In this document: positions 1-9,815 of the stretch, piece after piece
How positions within the stretch are numbered: position 1 is the first letter of the stretch
Layout of the letters: every line of letters begins with the position of its first letter
NCBI GenBank assembly: GCA_014281115.1
Contig: JACONQ010000010.1
Span: 806,001 to 870,000, forward strand
Length of the DNA: 64,000 bases
Reading direction: 5' to 3'
Source of the DNA: Laburnicola sp. R22_1
Taxonomy: Eukaryota; Ascomycota; Dothideomycetes; Pleosporales; Didymosphaeriaceae
Translations under genes and position numbers: made by a program
The notes under the pieces: model-generated
What the model was told of the DNA's origin: nothing
The model's database searches: none
Seen by the model: the letters and a program-made list of their open reading frames with translations, nothing else

Positions 1-339
1 CCGCGGCGACGCCGCCGCCGAAAGTAGTCGTCATGGCGTCGCGGATGGGGTCCGTGGGCGCGAGTAAGGCGGCGTTGAATGCGGTGGTGAAGAGTCTTAG
101 TGTAGATGTTGAGGGGGTGGTGTTTTTGGCGTTGCATCCTGGGAGGGTGGAGACGGGGTTGGTGGGGTGGGGCAGTTGAGGTGGGGGAGAGTTTGGAGGG
201 GTGTTTGCGGGTTATTCGGGAGGTGAGGGTGGAGGATAGTAGGAGGTCTTTGGATCGGTTCGTGGGGGGAGATGGTGTGGTAGGGGGTGTGGGGGTTGGT
301 GGTGGTTGTGTAAGTTATGAACAAATTTTACGGACGTAG
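1..339 (+). pseudogene. Short-chain dehydrogenase/reductase relic, 3' part, frameshifted
   Basis: A frame open from base 3 to a TGA at 177-179 encodes the second half of a C-factor-like SDR: a VVVMASRMGS strand, the helix GASKAALNAVVKSL, and LALHPGRVETG, which is the PG motif after strand 6 of SDRs. The usual C-terminal tail does not follow in this frame. It appears in another frame (from about 166), as VEVGESLEGCLRVIREVR and VEDSRRSLDRF, so a frameshift lies near 165-180. The MASRMGS strand also runs straight into GASK. In family members a short loop holding the catalytic Tyr of YxxxK lies there, so that loop seems deleted. Two lesions argue for a pseudogene. The 5' part lies outside the window, and a sequencing error could account for the frameshift but not for the lost Tyr. 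Confidence 0.6.
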
Positions 340-519
340 GTGGGAAAGAGGCGATCGAACTTGATCGGAGAATTTTGTAATGAAAACCGCTGTAGTCACT
401 AAGCCATCATATAAACATCGCTCAAGACCTGCTAAATACAAATTGGTGAGGTCAATATGGACAAAGAAAGGGGTATCATTCTTGCTTCGATCTTTTCCGC
501 CTGGAGGGCCAACTGCAAG

Positions 520-1581
520 CTAGGAGGACTTGCGAATGAGGCCCTCGTTAGGGTGGACGCGCTGTGCCCACTCCGTCCAACTACCGTCGTACACTCGCCT
601 ATTCTCCTGGGGGTAGCCAGCTTCGGTCAATGCAGTGTCCACAATGGCAGCTGTGACACCGGTGCCGCAGCTGCTAATGATGGGCTTTGAGGGGTCGACA
701 CCCAAGCTTTTGAAAACCTCTTTGAGCTTAGCCGGGGGCAGGAGCGTCTTGTCTTCTGGGTGAAGTAGGTAGTTTGTGGCTACGTTCGTGGAGTGGGGCA
801 TATGGCCGGATTCAATACCTACGCAGATTAGCTTCTAGGTTTAGTCGAGCCCTTGAGATTGCATACCTTCTCTGGGTTCAGGGTCAGTACCGGCCCAACG
901 CCCAGCGGGTCTGGCATCCAAAACCTGCACCTCCTCGGCGCCCTCTCTGCCCAACTCCTTCACTATATCCCTGACTTCCTCGAAAGCAGCTACTTTGCTT
1001 TCATCAAGCTCGGGTACAGGGTAGTCGACTCTCTGAAACTCGCCTGGCTCTCCACTCTCCGTCGGAAAGTTGTCCCTGCACCAGGTGCGGAAGTTGTTCA
1101 AGATGTGGACGTTGGGGTGACCAAAGGCTTGCAGGGTCCAGGCTACGCGCGGCGCAGAGAAGATGCCCAGCTCTTTCGAATCATAGACCACCACGCTATC
1201 GTCTTTGTGAATGCCCAACCGACCCATTGCATTTGCGAAATCCTTCGCTGACGGCAGCATGTGCGGGTATGGAGAGTGCTGGTCCCTGACCTCGTCTAGG
1301 TCGAAGAACCGGGCGTGGGGGATGCGGCTCTCTCTGAAGGTGTCGATGCCGGCGCGACCGTCGTTTGGCAAGAACCATGATGCACAGAGCGGGATGATCT
1401 TGGGCGCGGTCGAGAGCTTGCTGTGGACGTTCTTCTTGAGGGCGGAGTCGAGCTCGGCGGGGGTGACGATGTAGGACGTGAGCGAGTATGAAGACATGGC
1501 GCGCCTGCCCGCCGCCAATGGCCGGACGGAGGACAGAGGGGAGAGGGGACGGAATGTCAATCGAAAGCGTGCTACAAGCAT
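520..1581 (-). CDS. TUM1: 3-mercaptopyruvate / thiosulfate sulfurtransferase (Tum1-type double rhodanese)
   Basis: Two exons, 867-1581 and 520-818, joined over a 48-nt intron (819-866, GTATGC...GTAG), give 337 residues. Two rhodanese domains follow each other. The second carries the active loop CGTGVTA with the catalytic Cys at about residue 289. CG[S/T]GVT is the 3-mercaptopyruvate sulfurtransferase form, while true rhodaneses usually have CRKGVT (family knowledge). The enzyme moves sulfur from 3-mercaptopyruvate to an acceptor, and in fungi Tum1 also feeds sulfur to tRNA thiolation. The first 28 residues are rich in Arg and Ser with no acidic residue, like a mitochondrial presequence. A second Met at residue 29 (ATG 1495-1497) begins the conserved part and could give a cytosolic form. 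The gene diverges from the Apc11 gene. Confidence 0.9.
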
Positions 1582-2110
1582 TGCGGAAGCTATTGGAGGT
1601 TGTAGATGGTCAGTAGAGCGCGTCTGAGAGACGACGAAGCTAGCTGTAGAAGCAAGCAGGGACAGATAGCTCTGTACAGTCCTAGGCCATTAGCTTCTAT
1701 ATGTTCTGCCTATCGTCATCACTCCGGGGGCAACGCAATGTACAGAAATGGACGACTTGTGCTCCATGTACTGCATGCATGCCATGCATGCTGCGGATGG
1801 GCGCGGGTCGGCTCAGCAGTGCGCATGCGTGGCTTTGAATGGGCAAGATTACTTACCTAACTGTTCGGCTTTACGATACTGGGAGACTAGGCATACTCTT
1901 CTGCACAGGCGCGGAGTCTGGAGAGAGAGAGTTGCTCCTATAGCCGTGAATGGCGATGAGTCCGTCATTTCCCTGTGGGGAAGGCTCGGCGGTACAACGG
2001 AAGGAGCGCACGGTAAAGGCTTGGCATCCCGCCCCGCCCCGCTTTCCCTCCCTGGACAGTCGGACTGTTTGTTTGCCCCCACCCGACACCCTTTGCGACG
2101 GATAGACACG
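1582..2110. promoter_or_regulatory. Shared intergenic region between sulfurtransferase and Apc11 genes
   Basis: This 529-bp stretch separates two divergent starts and must hold both promoters. It contains a 19-bp inverted repeat at 1773-1791 (GCATGCATG-C-CATGCATGC). I see no coding sequence with homology features in it. Confidence 0.5.
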
Positions 2111-2572
2111 ATGAAGGTGACCATCAAGGAGTGGAACGCCGTCGCCGCCTGGCGGTGGGACATGCCCGACGACGACGTCTGTGGCATCTGCCGCAATCCC
2201 TACGACAGCACCTGCTCCAAGTGCAAGTACCCGGGCGACGACTGTCCGCTGCGTACGTCCGCCCCCGTTATGCTGTAGACAAAGGAATAGGTGCTAACTC
2301 GAGGCAGTGCTCGGCGAGTGCAATCACTCCTTCCACATGGTACGTCGGATTCGTCTTGCCCGAGAGACTTCAGCTGACACTGCATAGCACTGCATCTATT
2401 CGTGGCTGCGGCAAGACGCCGCACAGGAGAAATGCCCCATGTGTCGCCAGCGTATGTCCGATCTCATTCCACTGCGATGCCTTGGCTAACCGATGCAGCC
2501 TTCAAGAGCAAGAACCAAGAGCCTCTCCCATTCGGCCCGCAGGCCGAGAACCCCGCCACGGGCAACACGTAG
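2111..2572 (+). CDS. APC11: Anaphase-promoting complex RING-H2 subunit Apc11
   Basis: Four exons (2111-2252, 2308-2339, 2388-2451, 2499-2572) give 103 residues. The start MKVTIKEWNAVAAWRWDMP is nearly identical to Apc11 across eukaryotes. The RING-H2 ligands are visible: CGIC at 24-27, the extra zinc pair CSKC, DDCPL, GECNHSFHMHC, and CPMC near the end. Apc11 is the catalytic RING subunit of the anaphase-promoting complex, recruiting E2 enzymes to ubiquitinate securin and cyclins in the nucleus. All three introns (55, 48 and 47 nt) keep the frame. The 20-odd residues after the RING are Pro/Asn rich and not conserved. Exon 2 is only 32 nt long. Confidence 0.95.
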
Positions 2573-2937
2573 TCGACGACACTCTCCGGATCGAACCCTG
2601 CATCATCGCCGTACTGTTGTATGGGATGAGTATGCGGCACGTCGGGGATGCATAATGGTTGGCGTTGGCAATTGGCATCAAAGGCGTTTGAAGATACCCC
2701 TTGGCTGGCTCTGTGTTGTGTCTTCTGGATATCTAGGGCTCATCCTGTTGCAACCTACAATGGAAAGACGTACACAAGTGTATTGCGCTGTCACCCGTTG
2801 TTTTCGTTACGCGTCACGCACGCGGAGGCGCGCATCGTTTATCGATAGCCACCAGTGGTCAAAGCTTCCCGACCCGAAGCTCCATACCCCGACCACACCC
2901 TAGCTAGCCGCCTCGCACTCCCCACACCATCCCAACC
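2573..2937. other. Intergenic, nothing recognised
   Basis: This 365-bp spacer between two genes on the same strand must hold the Apc11 terminator and the promoter of the next gene. I recognise no motif with confidence. Confidence 0.4.
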
Positions 2938-3804
2938 ATGTCTGCAAGTCCAAAGCCCTCAAGGCCATCACCCGTGCCTCCAAAAGCCCATTCGCCGCGC
3001 TCGCCGCCTGCTGCACAGTTCGAAGAGGCCCCGGAAACCCAAGACGAACCTCCTCCAGACGAGTACCAGGCGGACGATGCTGCCTTTGAAGACGAGGACG
3101 AACTACCCTACATAGAACCGAATTCCGAGCAAACACTCCTGCCGCCACCCAACTTCAGACCTTACTTCACAGTTGTGGATGACTCCACGACAGGCGAGCA
3201 CTATCACCCCTTCGTCCACTATGTCTTCGCCGACGACGACCCGGTAATCGTTACTGCCGCCGCCATGAGGAGCCTCGGGCTGGACGACGCACGGTATCTG
3301 CCGCAGCCAGAGCAAAGGCAAAAAGAGCAGGACCAAGAGGATATTGACGACGAGGACCAGGGCCCGCCAGTCGAATCCCCGCTTCCATTACCACTGCCTA
3401 CTGCTAGGGAACGCTTCATGATCATCGATATCGGGGCGGATGGGCAGACTATCTTGGGTGCACAATCCATGTCGCCGGACTGGCAAATCACTAAAGTGTC
3501 CACGCGCGTTGCTCCTTCCTTTGACGAATCATCCCCGGACTCGGGATATATGCTACAAATAGAAGGCGTCGAGGTGTCAGGCAAGAGCAAAGGCAAAGGG
3601 AAAGGCAAGCTTGGAGAGTCCAAGTTCAGAGAGTCAAGGGAAAAAAGTCAGGGCGATATTTTTGAGGCGCTCGACGGCCTGGTTCAAGGAGTTGAGGGGA
3701 ATCTCGAAATTGCGTCCAAGATATCAAGTAGGCAGGAAGACCTACGGCAGTTGGAGAGAACCGAAGAAACCCGAGAAGTCACCGGAGAGAGCCAAGTTGT
3801 ATAG
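2938..3804 (+). CDS. Acidic low-complexity protein of unknown function
   Basis: A single open frame of 288 residues, not recognised. It starts with a Pro/Ser-rich disordered region (1-35) and an acidic segment (40-60). A compact-looking central region about residues 65-105 follows, with NFRPYFTVVDDSTTGEHYHP and VHYVFADDDP. A Gln/Glu/Asp linker comes next, then a second ordered segment with RERFMIIDIGADGQTI and SPDWQITKVST. A Gly/Lys repeat (KSKGKGKGKG) and a C-terminal Glu/Arg-rich helix end it. The two ordered blocks read like a fungal family with interrupted conservation. There is no signal peptide or membrane segment. The 3' end is less certain, because another frame stays open to 3901 and a small intron near 3720-3780 could change the C terminus. 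Confidence 0.7.
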   Translation: MSASPKPSRPSPVPPKAHSPRSPPAAQFEEAPETQDEPPPDEYQADDAAFEDEDELPYIEPNSEQTLLPPPNFRPYFTVVDDSTTGEHYHPFVHYVFADDDPVIVTAAAMRSLGLDDARYLPQPEQRQKEQDQEDIDDEDQGPPVESPLPLPLPTARERFMIIDIGADGQTILGAQSMSPDWQITKVSTRVAPSFDESSPDSGYMLQIEGVEVSGKSKGKGKGKLGESKFRESREKSQGDIFEALDGLVQGVEGNLEIASKISSRQEDLRQLERTEETREVTGESQVV

Positions 3805-4936
3805 CACAGGCTGCCCTCACTACGAGACGCTAAAGAGCGAGCTTCCATACGGCACGATTGCTTTGCATGGGAAAGATATCCTCTCCGCTGTAAGCCAGTG
3901 ATGGACATACGTATGTCTTGAAAGTATAGACTCGCACCAACGTCCAACGCAACTATCGGGCACCTACCGTCCTTGGATGGCATATGGCATACCGCTTGAG
4001 TTTCATTGATATGGGCACCAAACGATGGCCACAATGGTACCTCAGAGAGCGCGTCTCCTGACTAAGCTGAAGTTGTCACCGAATGCTCTTGACCGGCAGT
4101 TCATGAGGAGTATTGTGAACAAGGTAATTTTGAGGGCGCTCAAGGTCTATTCCAGGCACAAACTTCTGGAATTTTTTTTATTCGTGCCTGAGGCTCATAT
4201 CAGCTCGGGGGCATCGGGCCCTCACCAGTTGATCGTTAACATGCCATTTGTCAGAAGAGAGGCCGGAAATTGAAAGTATACCAATGCGGTAGGCCGCTAA
4301 TATGTCCATGATGAAAGAACGAAAGCACATCATCACTGCAAGCCAAGCCGGAAACCCCCGGCGTTCCCGTACACTTCTACCTTTTCAGCGATGATGAGCC
4401 AAGCGTTTGACACTGGAAGTTTATGGACTGAAGTGGGCGGAATGTTTCACGAACGGTTTTGGGTAGACAGCAACGTGAATGAGGCAGCTTTGATGCAGTC
4501 TGCTGTCAAAAGCTGTTCCATCTGCGTCAGCAGCTGGAGGAGGTACTGCCAATTCACGAACAAAGGCATCAATTATATGCCCAGAGTCGAGAAGATTGAA
4601 CATTAATTGAAATCCGACCATGAAGATTCGTTCTCGCTTGTAGTTAGATTATACGGAGCCGAGGAATCAAGGGTTGGTAGGCTATGCGGGATACCCCGTA
4701 CAGGATTTACATTGTTCGGAGTCTTTGCGGCGACGTCGTCGCCCACAGTTACCGAAAGCGCGGAAATGCCTGCCCCCGACCAGCCAAGTGAGCCCGCGCT
4801 GTCAATGCGGAGACGAAAGGCGGGGTAAGGTTCGCCCCTGCTATCTCCAGCCGAAAACAAAAGAGGCTGTATTTCCCGCACCTGGCACCTCGACGTAGCA
4901 TCATCCATCCTCACACCACGTTTGATAGCAAGGACA
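3805..4936. other. Intergenic, upstream of the Zn2Cys6 regulator
   Basis: This 1.1-kb stretch holds short frames on both strands, none with recognisable domains or fungal codon bias. The last few hundred bases must include the promoter and leader of the regulator at 4937. Confidence 0.4.
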
Positions 4937-7143
4937 ATGCGGCAAAGAAGTGGTTGGTACGTCTCCCTCGGATCCACACTGCGCCTGGTACCGTCGCGCT
5001 AACCTGCGCAGCAAGGCCTGTCGCGAACGGTATGTGCCTCCCGGACACTTGTGTGCATTGCCTATTCCAAGAACGAACATCTGAACGAGCATTACTAACT
5101 TGCGCTCAACGATTAGACACATCAAATGTAGGATCCCCCATTGGCGCGTTGCGTTACCCCGGATTCCATCGTCCGGCCCTACGTCAACCTGTAGGATGAG
5201 ATGGGTGTCTGTTCCTCGCTGAGCCTCACTAGGCGTCAAGATTCGCGACTCCGATACATGCAAGTACTGCACTGAGCGCAAAAGACCATGTATTCGGGGC
5301 AATGCGTTTCGCTTTCGACCAGTCACCGCAGTGAAATGCAATGCGGGGGAAGACGTCGACTCCGCTGAGCAGTCCCTGGAATTCGGCGCGAACCAGATGT
5401 GGGTGCGGATTGCGCCCTCATGTGGGTCCTGCCCTTTGGCCAAGTAGCAAATCTGCTAACTTGGGTTTGACAGTACGATTTGTAGCCCCAAACACCGATG
5501 GCCACGACGAGGCTGTTGAAGATGAATCAGACCGTGTACCGAGAGGTGCGCCATGTCACATGGTTGGAGATGAAGAAGAAGGGGAGCCCGAGTCGACATC
5601 GAAAACTTCTAACCCGACAGTTGCGCAATTGTTAGACGGAGGCTTTGAGGCGAGGAGTCCTGCTGACACCTTTCTATCCTTGCATCAGAGGACCTCGTCA
5701 CAGAATCTGTACAGATCAGACTCACAACGAACACCAGATCTCGGATCCATTGTTGACTATCACGGAAACCCTCCATTTCTGCCTTCAATCTCAGATGTGA
5801 TGAGTACGCTTTCGCATTCAAATCAGGATGTAACCAGCGACGCGCCGTCCCAGCCTTGCCCTGCCCCACGCTTCGATCGAGCGGACTCAGGAAACCTTTT
5901 GGCCGGCTCGCTGGACTGGTCCGTGATTTCGCCTGGGCACAAGCACAGTTCACTCTCCATGCCGAAAAGAAGTCCAAACGAAGTCAATCACGTATCGCCT
6001 TTCTCAAATTCCGCCTTCTCTCAGAACTCGTCGCTCTCGCTAAGTTGGCCAGTGAGCAGCCCATTCGAAGCGCGTCTCCTCCACCACTACATCGTGGCTT
6101 GCAGTGATTGGATCGACGTTGCTGATTCGCGACGCCATTTTACTCGCGAAGTCCCCAAACGTGCTGCGCAATTCCCCATCATCATGAACGGCATCCTAGG
6201 CCTTGCGTCCCGGCATCTATGGCTTATGGAGAAGTTAGACGAAGATCTTTCTCAACCCTATGTTGACCATTGTCTACAATCACTCATCGTGGCGTTAGAG
6301 GACCCTCTTGCTCATTGGGACGAGAACTTCCTAGTCGCCGTAATCCTCCTCCGCCTCCACGAAGAGATAGGCGAGGATGACGAGCAGTGTCATCACTTCG
6401 GCACTGCCCGCATTCTAAACTCCATCTCTTCTTTTGCCGCAGACGGCGGCTTGCGCGAATCCGCAAGTTGGGTTTTGCTACGTCAACACATTTACATCTC
6501 TTTAACCAAACAGCAACCATTTAACCTCAGCCTCGAGAACTACCACCACTCATCTGTTTTCCGCGAATACGACGACGAATCATGGGCTAACCGCATCTTT
6601 TACCAGTTCGCACTAATACTTCAACTCGTTTTCGAAGACGCTGAGGCAAGTTCGCTCACGCGCGAAAAGTGGACCGAGCTGAATGCCGACGTGGACGAGT
6701 GGTACCGAACAAAACCGTGGTCTTTCGCTCCTCTATACAACGACCCAAAAGCTGGCGACACATTCGATGGGACATGGCCTGTCCTTTATACTCCTCAAGG
6801 CGTCGTCGCGATCGGCCTCCAGTACTACCACCTCTGCAAGATACTGCTTACTATCTACTCGCCCAATGCATCGCGCGTCGGACTCGCTGGAGTGCGTGCA
6901 CGGAAAACTACCGATGCAGCAGTACGAAAGCACATACGAATCGTAATTGGTTACGGCGTCAGCAATAGCCATTGTAGCAATGTCATGTTCCAGGGGAGTC
7001 ATATTCTAAGCGCGTGTGGGGCTTATATTGTCGATACGACGGAGCAAAAAGCTTGCGTCGAGTACTTGAGGGATTGTCAAAGGAAAATGGGGTGGAGGAC
7101 AGATAAAGTAATAGCAGACTTGCATGAGCAGTGGGCAAGTTGA
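4937..7143 (+). CDS. Zn2Cys6 transcription factor with Fungal_trans_2 region
   Basis: Five exons: 4937-4956, 5012-5029, 5117-5127, 5233-5421, 5474-7143, giving 635 residues. The first four rebuild a complete binuclear zinc cluster, C7-x2-C10-x6-C17-x8-C26-x2-C29-x6-C36, including GCKACRERHIKC. Exons 2 and 3 are 18 and 11 nt microexons, so a plain open-frame search sees the protein only from 5341 and misses the DNA-binding domain. A Ser/Asp-rich linker (about 60-240) is followed by the Fungal_trans_2 region, from FEARLLHHYIVACSDWIDV through RRHFTREVPKRAA. This family binds CGG-containing DNA as nuclear homo- or heterodimers. It ends convergently 318 bp from the P450 gene, so it is a candidate regulator of that gene and its reductase (inference). 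Confidence 0.88.
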
Positions 7144-7461
7144 AGGCGAGATTCAGCCCGCGAGGACTATTGCTGCCAGTGCCAAGACTCGACGGATAAA
7201 GTACCACTACTTGCGCACAGGTGAAGGTCAAGAAATGAGTACGGGCGCTCGCTTCTCTGTTGAAGTGCCGTTACGTTGAGTTCATCGAGCACACAGTCCG
7301 GATTCACGTAGCACTGTAGTCAAACGAACAGTCAAACGAAAAGACGGTAAGCGGTGGTGATTTCAACATTAAAAACATAGGCTAAAACGAAATACAGACG
7401 TCGTCAATGCGCCTCGATTCTCGTAAGTCAGGCTCCAACACTGATGACGTCGCGCGGCTTC
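7144..7461. other. Convergent 3' intergenic spacer
   Basis: This 318-bp spacer lies between the 3' ends of the regulator and the P450 gene. It should hold both 3' untranslated regions. No gene seen. Confidence 0.4.
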
Positions 7462-9104
7462 CTAGGCCGACGATACGTTCCGCTCTCTCCTCCACACCTT
7501 AACTGGCATTTCTCCCAGTATCCAGTTCAGCGTCTCTAGTCTCTGAAGCTGCCAATTGGGACCACTAAGTGCGAAGCCGTATCTTCTTAGCAGACTCGCC
7601 ACAACGACAGTTTGTTCCAAATAAGAGATATTGCGGCCAATGCAGCCCCTAGCACCCGCCGAGAAGGAAAGAAAGTACGGCTGTAGCGCTTTACCGTTGT
7701 CGCCGAGGAATCGCTCTGGGATGAACTTTTCGGCCTGTGGGAACACTGACTCCTGTCGGTGTGCGACTAGAGCAGACATGGATACCGTGACACCTCCGGG
7801 GATGTAGTCGCCAAGAATGCTTGCGCCCTCTGTGGGCGTTTCGCGCGGCAGACCATGAGGCGTAGGGGGAAATAGGCGGAGAGATTCATCGAGGCATGCG
7901 CGAAGGTACGGGAGGTGCTTCACCTTGTCGTATGCGAGGACTCCGCTTTGGTTCTCGTCGTCGTCATCTTCTACAGCGGCATCGATTTCGTTGACCACCT
8001 TTTGCATGATTGCGGGGTTCTTGATGAGCTGGTAGAGGATGTTTGCAATGGCGATGGACGTCGTCGCAGAGCCGGCGTTCATCATGATACTGATCTCAGC
8101 CACGATCTCGCCCCACTCCAGATTATTCTGGTGGCCGTTCTTATCCTCCATGAGAGCTTGGAAGAAGTCATCAAGCTTCTCTCCAGCACGGTACCTCTGG
8201 AGCCGTCGATGCGCGAGCTCCACGGGGATGCCCTCCCAATCTTTGGCGAAATTACCCATGCGCCAATAGAAGGGGATGAGGTTCGACACCTTGTCGATGA
8301 ACGGGTACCACTCGTAGTTCCAGATGAGCAAAGACTGCTTCCGAGCATTCTGGTACAACGAGTCTCGGAAATTACACTCGTACGTGGTACCATCCGTTCG
8401 CCTCCCCGTGACGCGATCATGACCGCGATCCAGGAAGCCCAGCTTTTCAGACAGACCGATATCAGCGATGGCGTCGAGGGTGAAGAAGTTGCTCCACTTG
8501 CGGAAGTCGACGTTGACGTCGTCTGGGTTGACGGCCTCGCCGGGCTTCAGCGGCGCGGTGCAGCACGAGTCGAGGTGCTTGAGCAACTTGCAGGTCTTAT
8601 CGGCTACTTTGTGCTCCCACCCTTCGAGGTTTTTGAGCGCATAAGCCGAGCTCAGGGTTTTTCTTTTGCGGGCATGGTCTTGTTTGTCGACGACGTCGGC
8701 GAGATGAAAGTGCGATCCGGCGCCAACGATGTACTGTCCATCTTTTGTGCAGGGCGTGTTGTGCCCGTAGATATCCTTGATGGCGCGCAAGTCACCGTAT
8801 GAGAGTGCGTTGGGCCCCGTCCGGATGACGGGATGTTGCTGGTGCAGTTTCGAGAGGTACAATGAACGCTGGCCGCCGTGGGAGAGTATTATGAACGGTA
8901 GCGAGGATATGCCTGACAGGGGGTGCATGTTCGGATAGCGACGTAGTCCTGCTCAAGTCAGTCATGGTCGTTTCTCCGGGGAAGAAGGTTAGACGTACCG
9001 TTGACATCGCGGAAATAAATGACAACGGGGTAGACGACGAAGTATAAGAAGACGCAAGTGCCCAGGGCGAGCGCGTACGGCAACGATGTCGTTGTAGAAG
9101 ACAT
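7462..9104 (-). CDS. Cytochrome P450 monooxygenase, ER-anchored
   Basis: Two exons, 8999-9104 and 7462-8948, joined over a 50-nt intron, give 530 residues. Exon 1 supplies the N-terminal membrane anchor (about residues 8-30, LPYALALGTCVFLYFVVYP). The I-helix reads NAGSATTS (about 326-333), with Ser where the usual acidic residue stands before the Thr pair. The K-helix ExxR is ESLR (390-393), PERF follows, and the haem loop is FSAGARGCIG with the axial Cys at about 471. It should hydroxylate or otherwise oxidise a small organic substrate at the ER, using electrons from an NADPH reductase. I cannot name the CYP family or substrate. It diverges from a P450 reductase gene and converges with a Zn2Cys6 regulator. 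Confidence 0.93.
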
Positions 9105-9815
9105 TGCGATATGAAGGCAAGAGTTGAACAACACAAGAAGAGCAGGTCTCAGGGAAACCGTACAATGCGACAGAAGTTATCCTAATCTCCCTAGAAGCGA
9201 CTCAGGTCATCTCTTTAATTACATCTGTAGTTTGACAGCGCGACCCGCACTGCCACTTGTTTGGAGTGCCCCGGGCAGCCAAGTCTACATGCAGAATGAC
9301 CCACAATGTTACTGGAGTAGCAGTGCACGGAGAATATTCCCGTACTGAGTAATTCCGCTGGTTCCCAACGTTGGAAAGCTCTATTGTGCGCGTGGCGAAA
9401 TGCTGGGTCTAGCCTGAGCAGGGTTCGTGAACTGTTCATTTTTACCTCGAGGTTGTCGCGGGGCACGCTGTGCCCACATGGAGTTGTATTTCCGCTTTCG
9501 AACACGGCGAATACACCAAGAGATTTTGAAAGACGACCCGCATGGTGGGATGCGACACGCCGGCGGATACGCGCATTCAGAGCGGTCCGTCTCATGAATA
9601 CCTGTGACCAGTCTCGTTCTTCTTGTAGCGGATTCGCCACATGAGTCGTTCAAATTGACGTGGATTTATGTCCGCGCTTCTTACTGACTAGGCATAGTAG
9701 GCAATCCCGAAAGCTTCCACACATAGGACCCATAGTGTGTGAAGCCTTCTAGTCGTATAATATCGACTGTGCGAGCACCCCGTGCTACCCATCAACATAC
9801 CCAACCTTCACAATA
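9105..9815. promoter_or_regulatory. Shared promoter of P450 and P450 reductase genes
   Basis: This 711-bp divergent region separates the two start codons and must drive both genes. It holds one CGG-N9-CCG inverted triplet at 9328-9342. No credible open frame lies inside it. Confidence 0.6.
9328..9342. promoter_or_regulatory. CGG-N9-CCG inverted triplet, candidate Zn2Cys6 site
   Basis: CGG (9328-9330), nine bases centred on the palindrome GAATATTC, then CCG (9340-9342). Inverted CGG triplets are the standard target of Zn2Cys6 dimers. It sits 224 bp upstream of the P450 start and 474 bp upstream of the reductase start. That it binds the regulator at 4937 is inference only; such triplets also occur by chance. 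Confidence 0.3.

Noticed and set aside
4901..5443. Minus-strand frame of 180 codons over the start of the regulator
   Set aside because: It covers the zinc-cluster exons and introns on the opposite strand. The plus-strand model has a perfect cysteine pattern.
7915..8802. Long plus-strand frame of 295 codons
   Set aside because: It lies antisense to the P450 exon, whose motifs are unmistakable. The frame is a by-product of codon bias.
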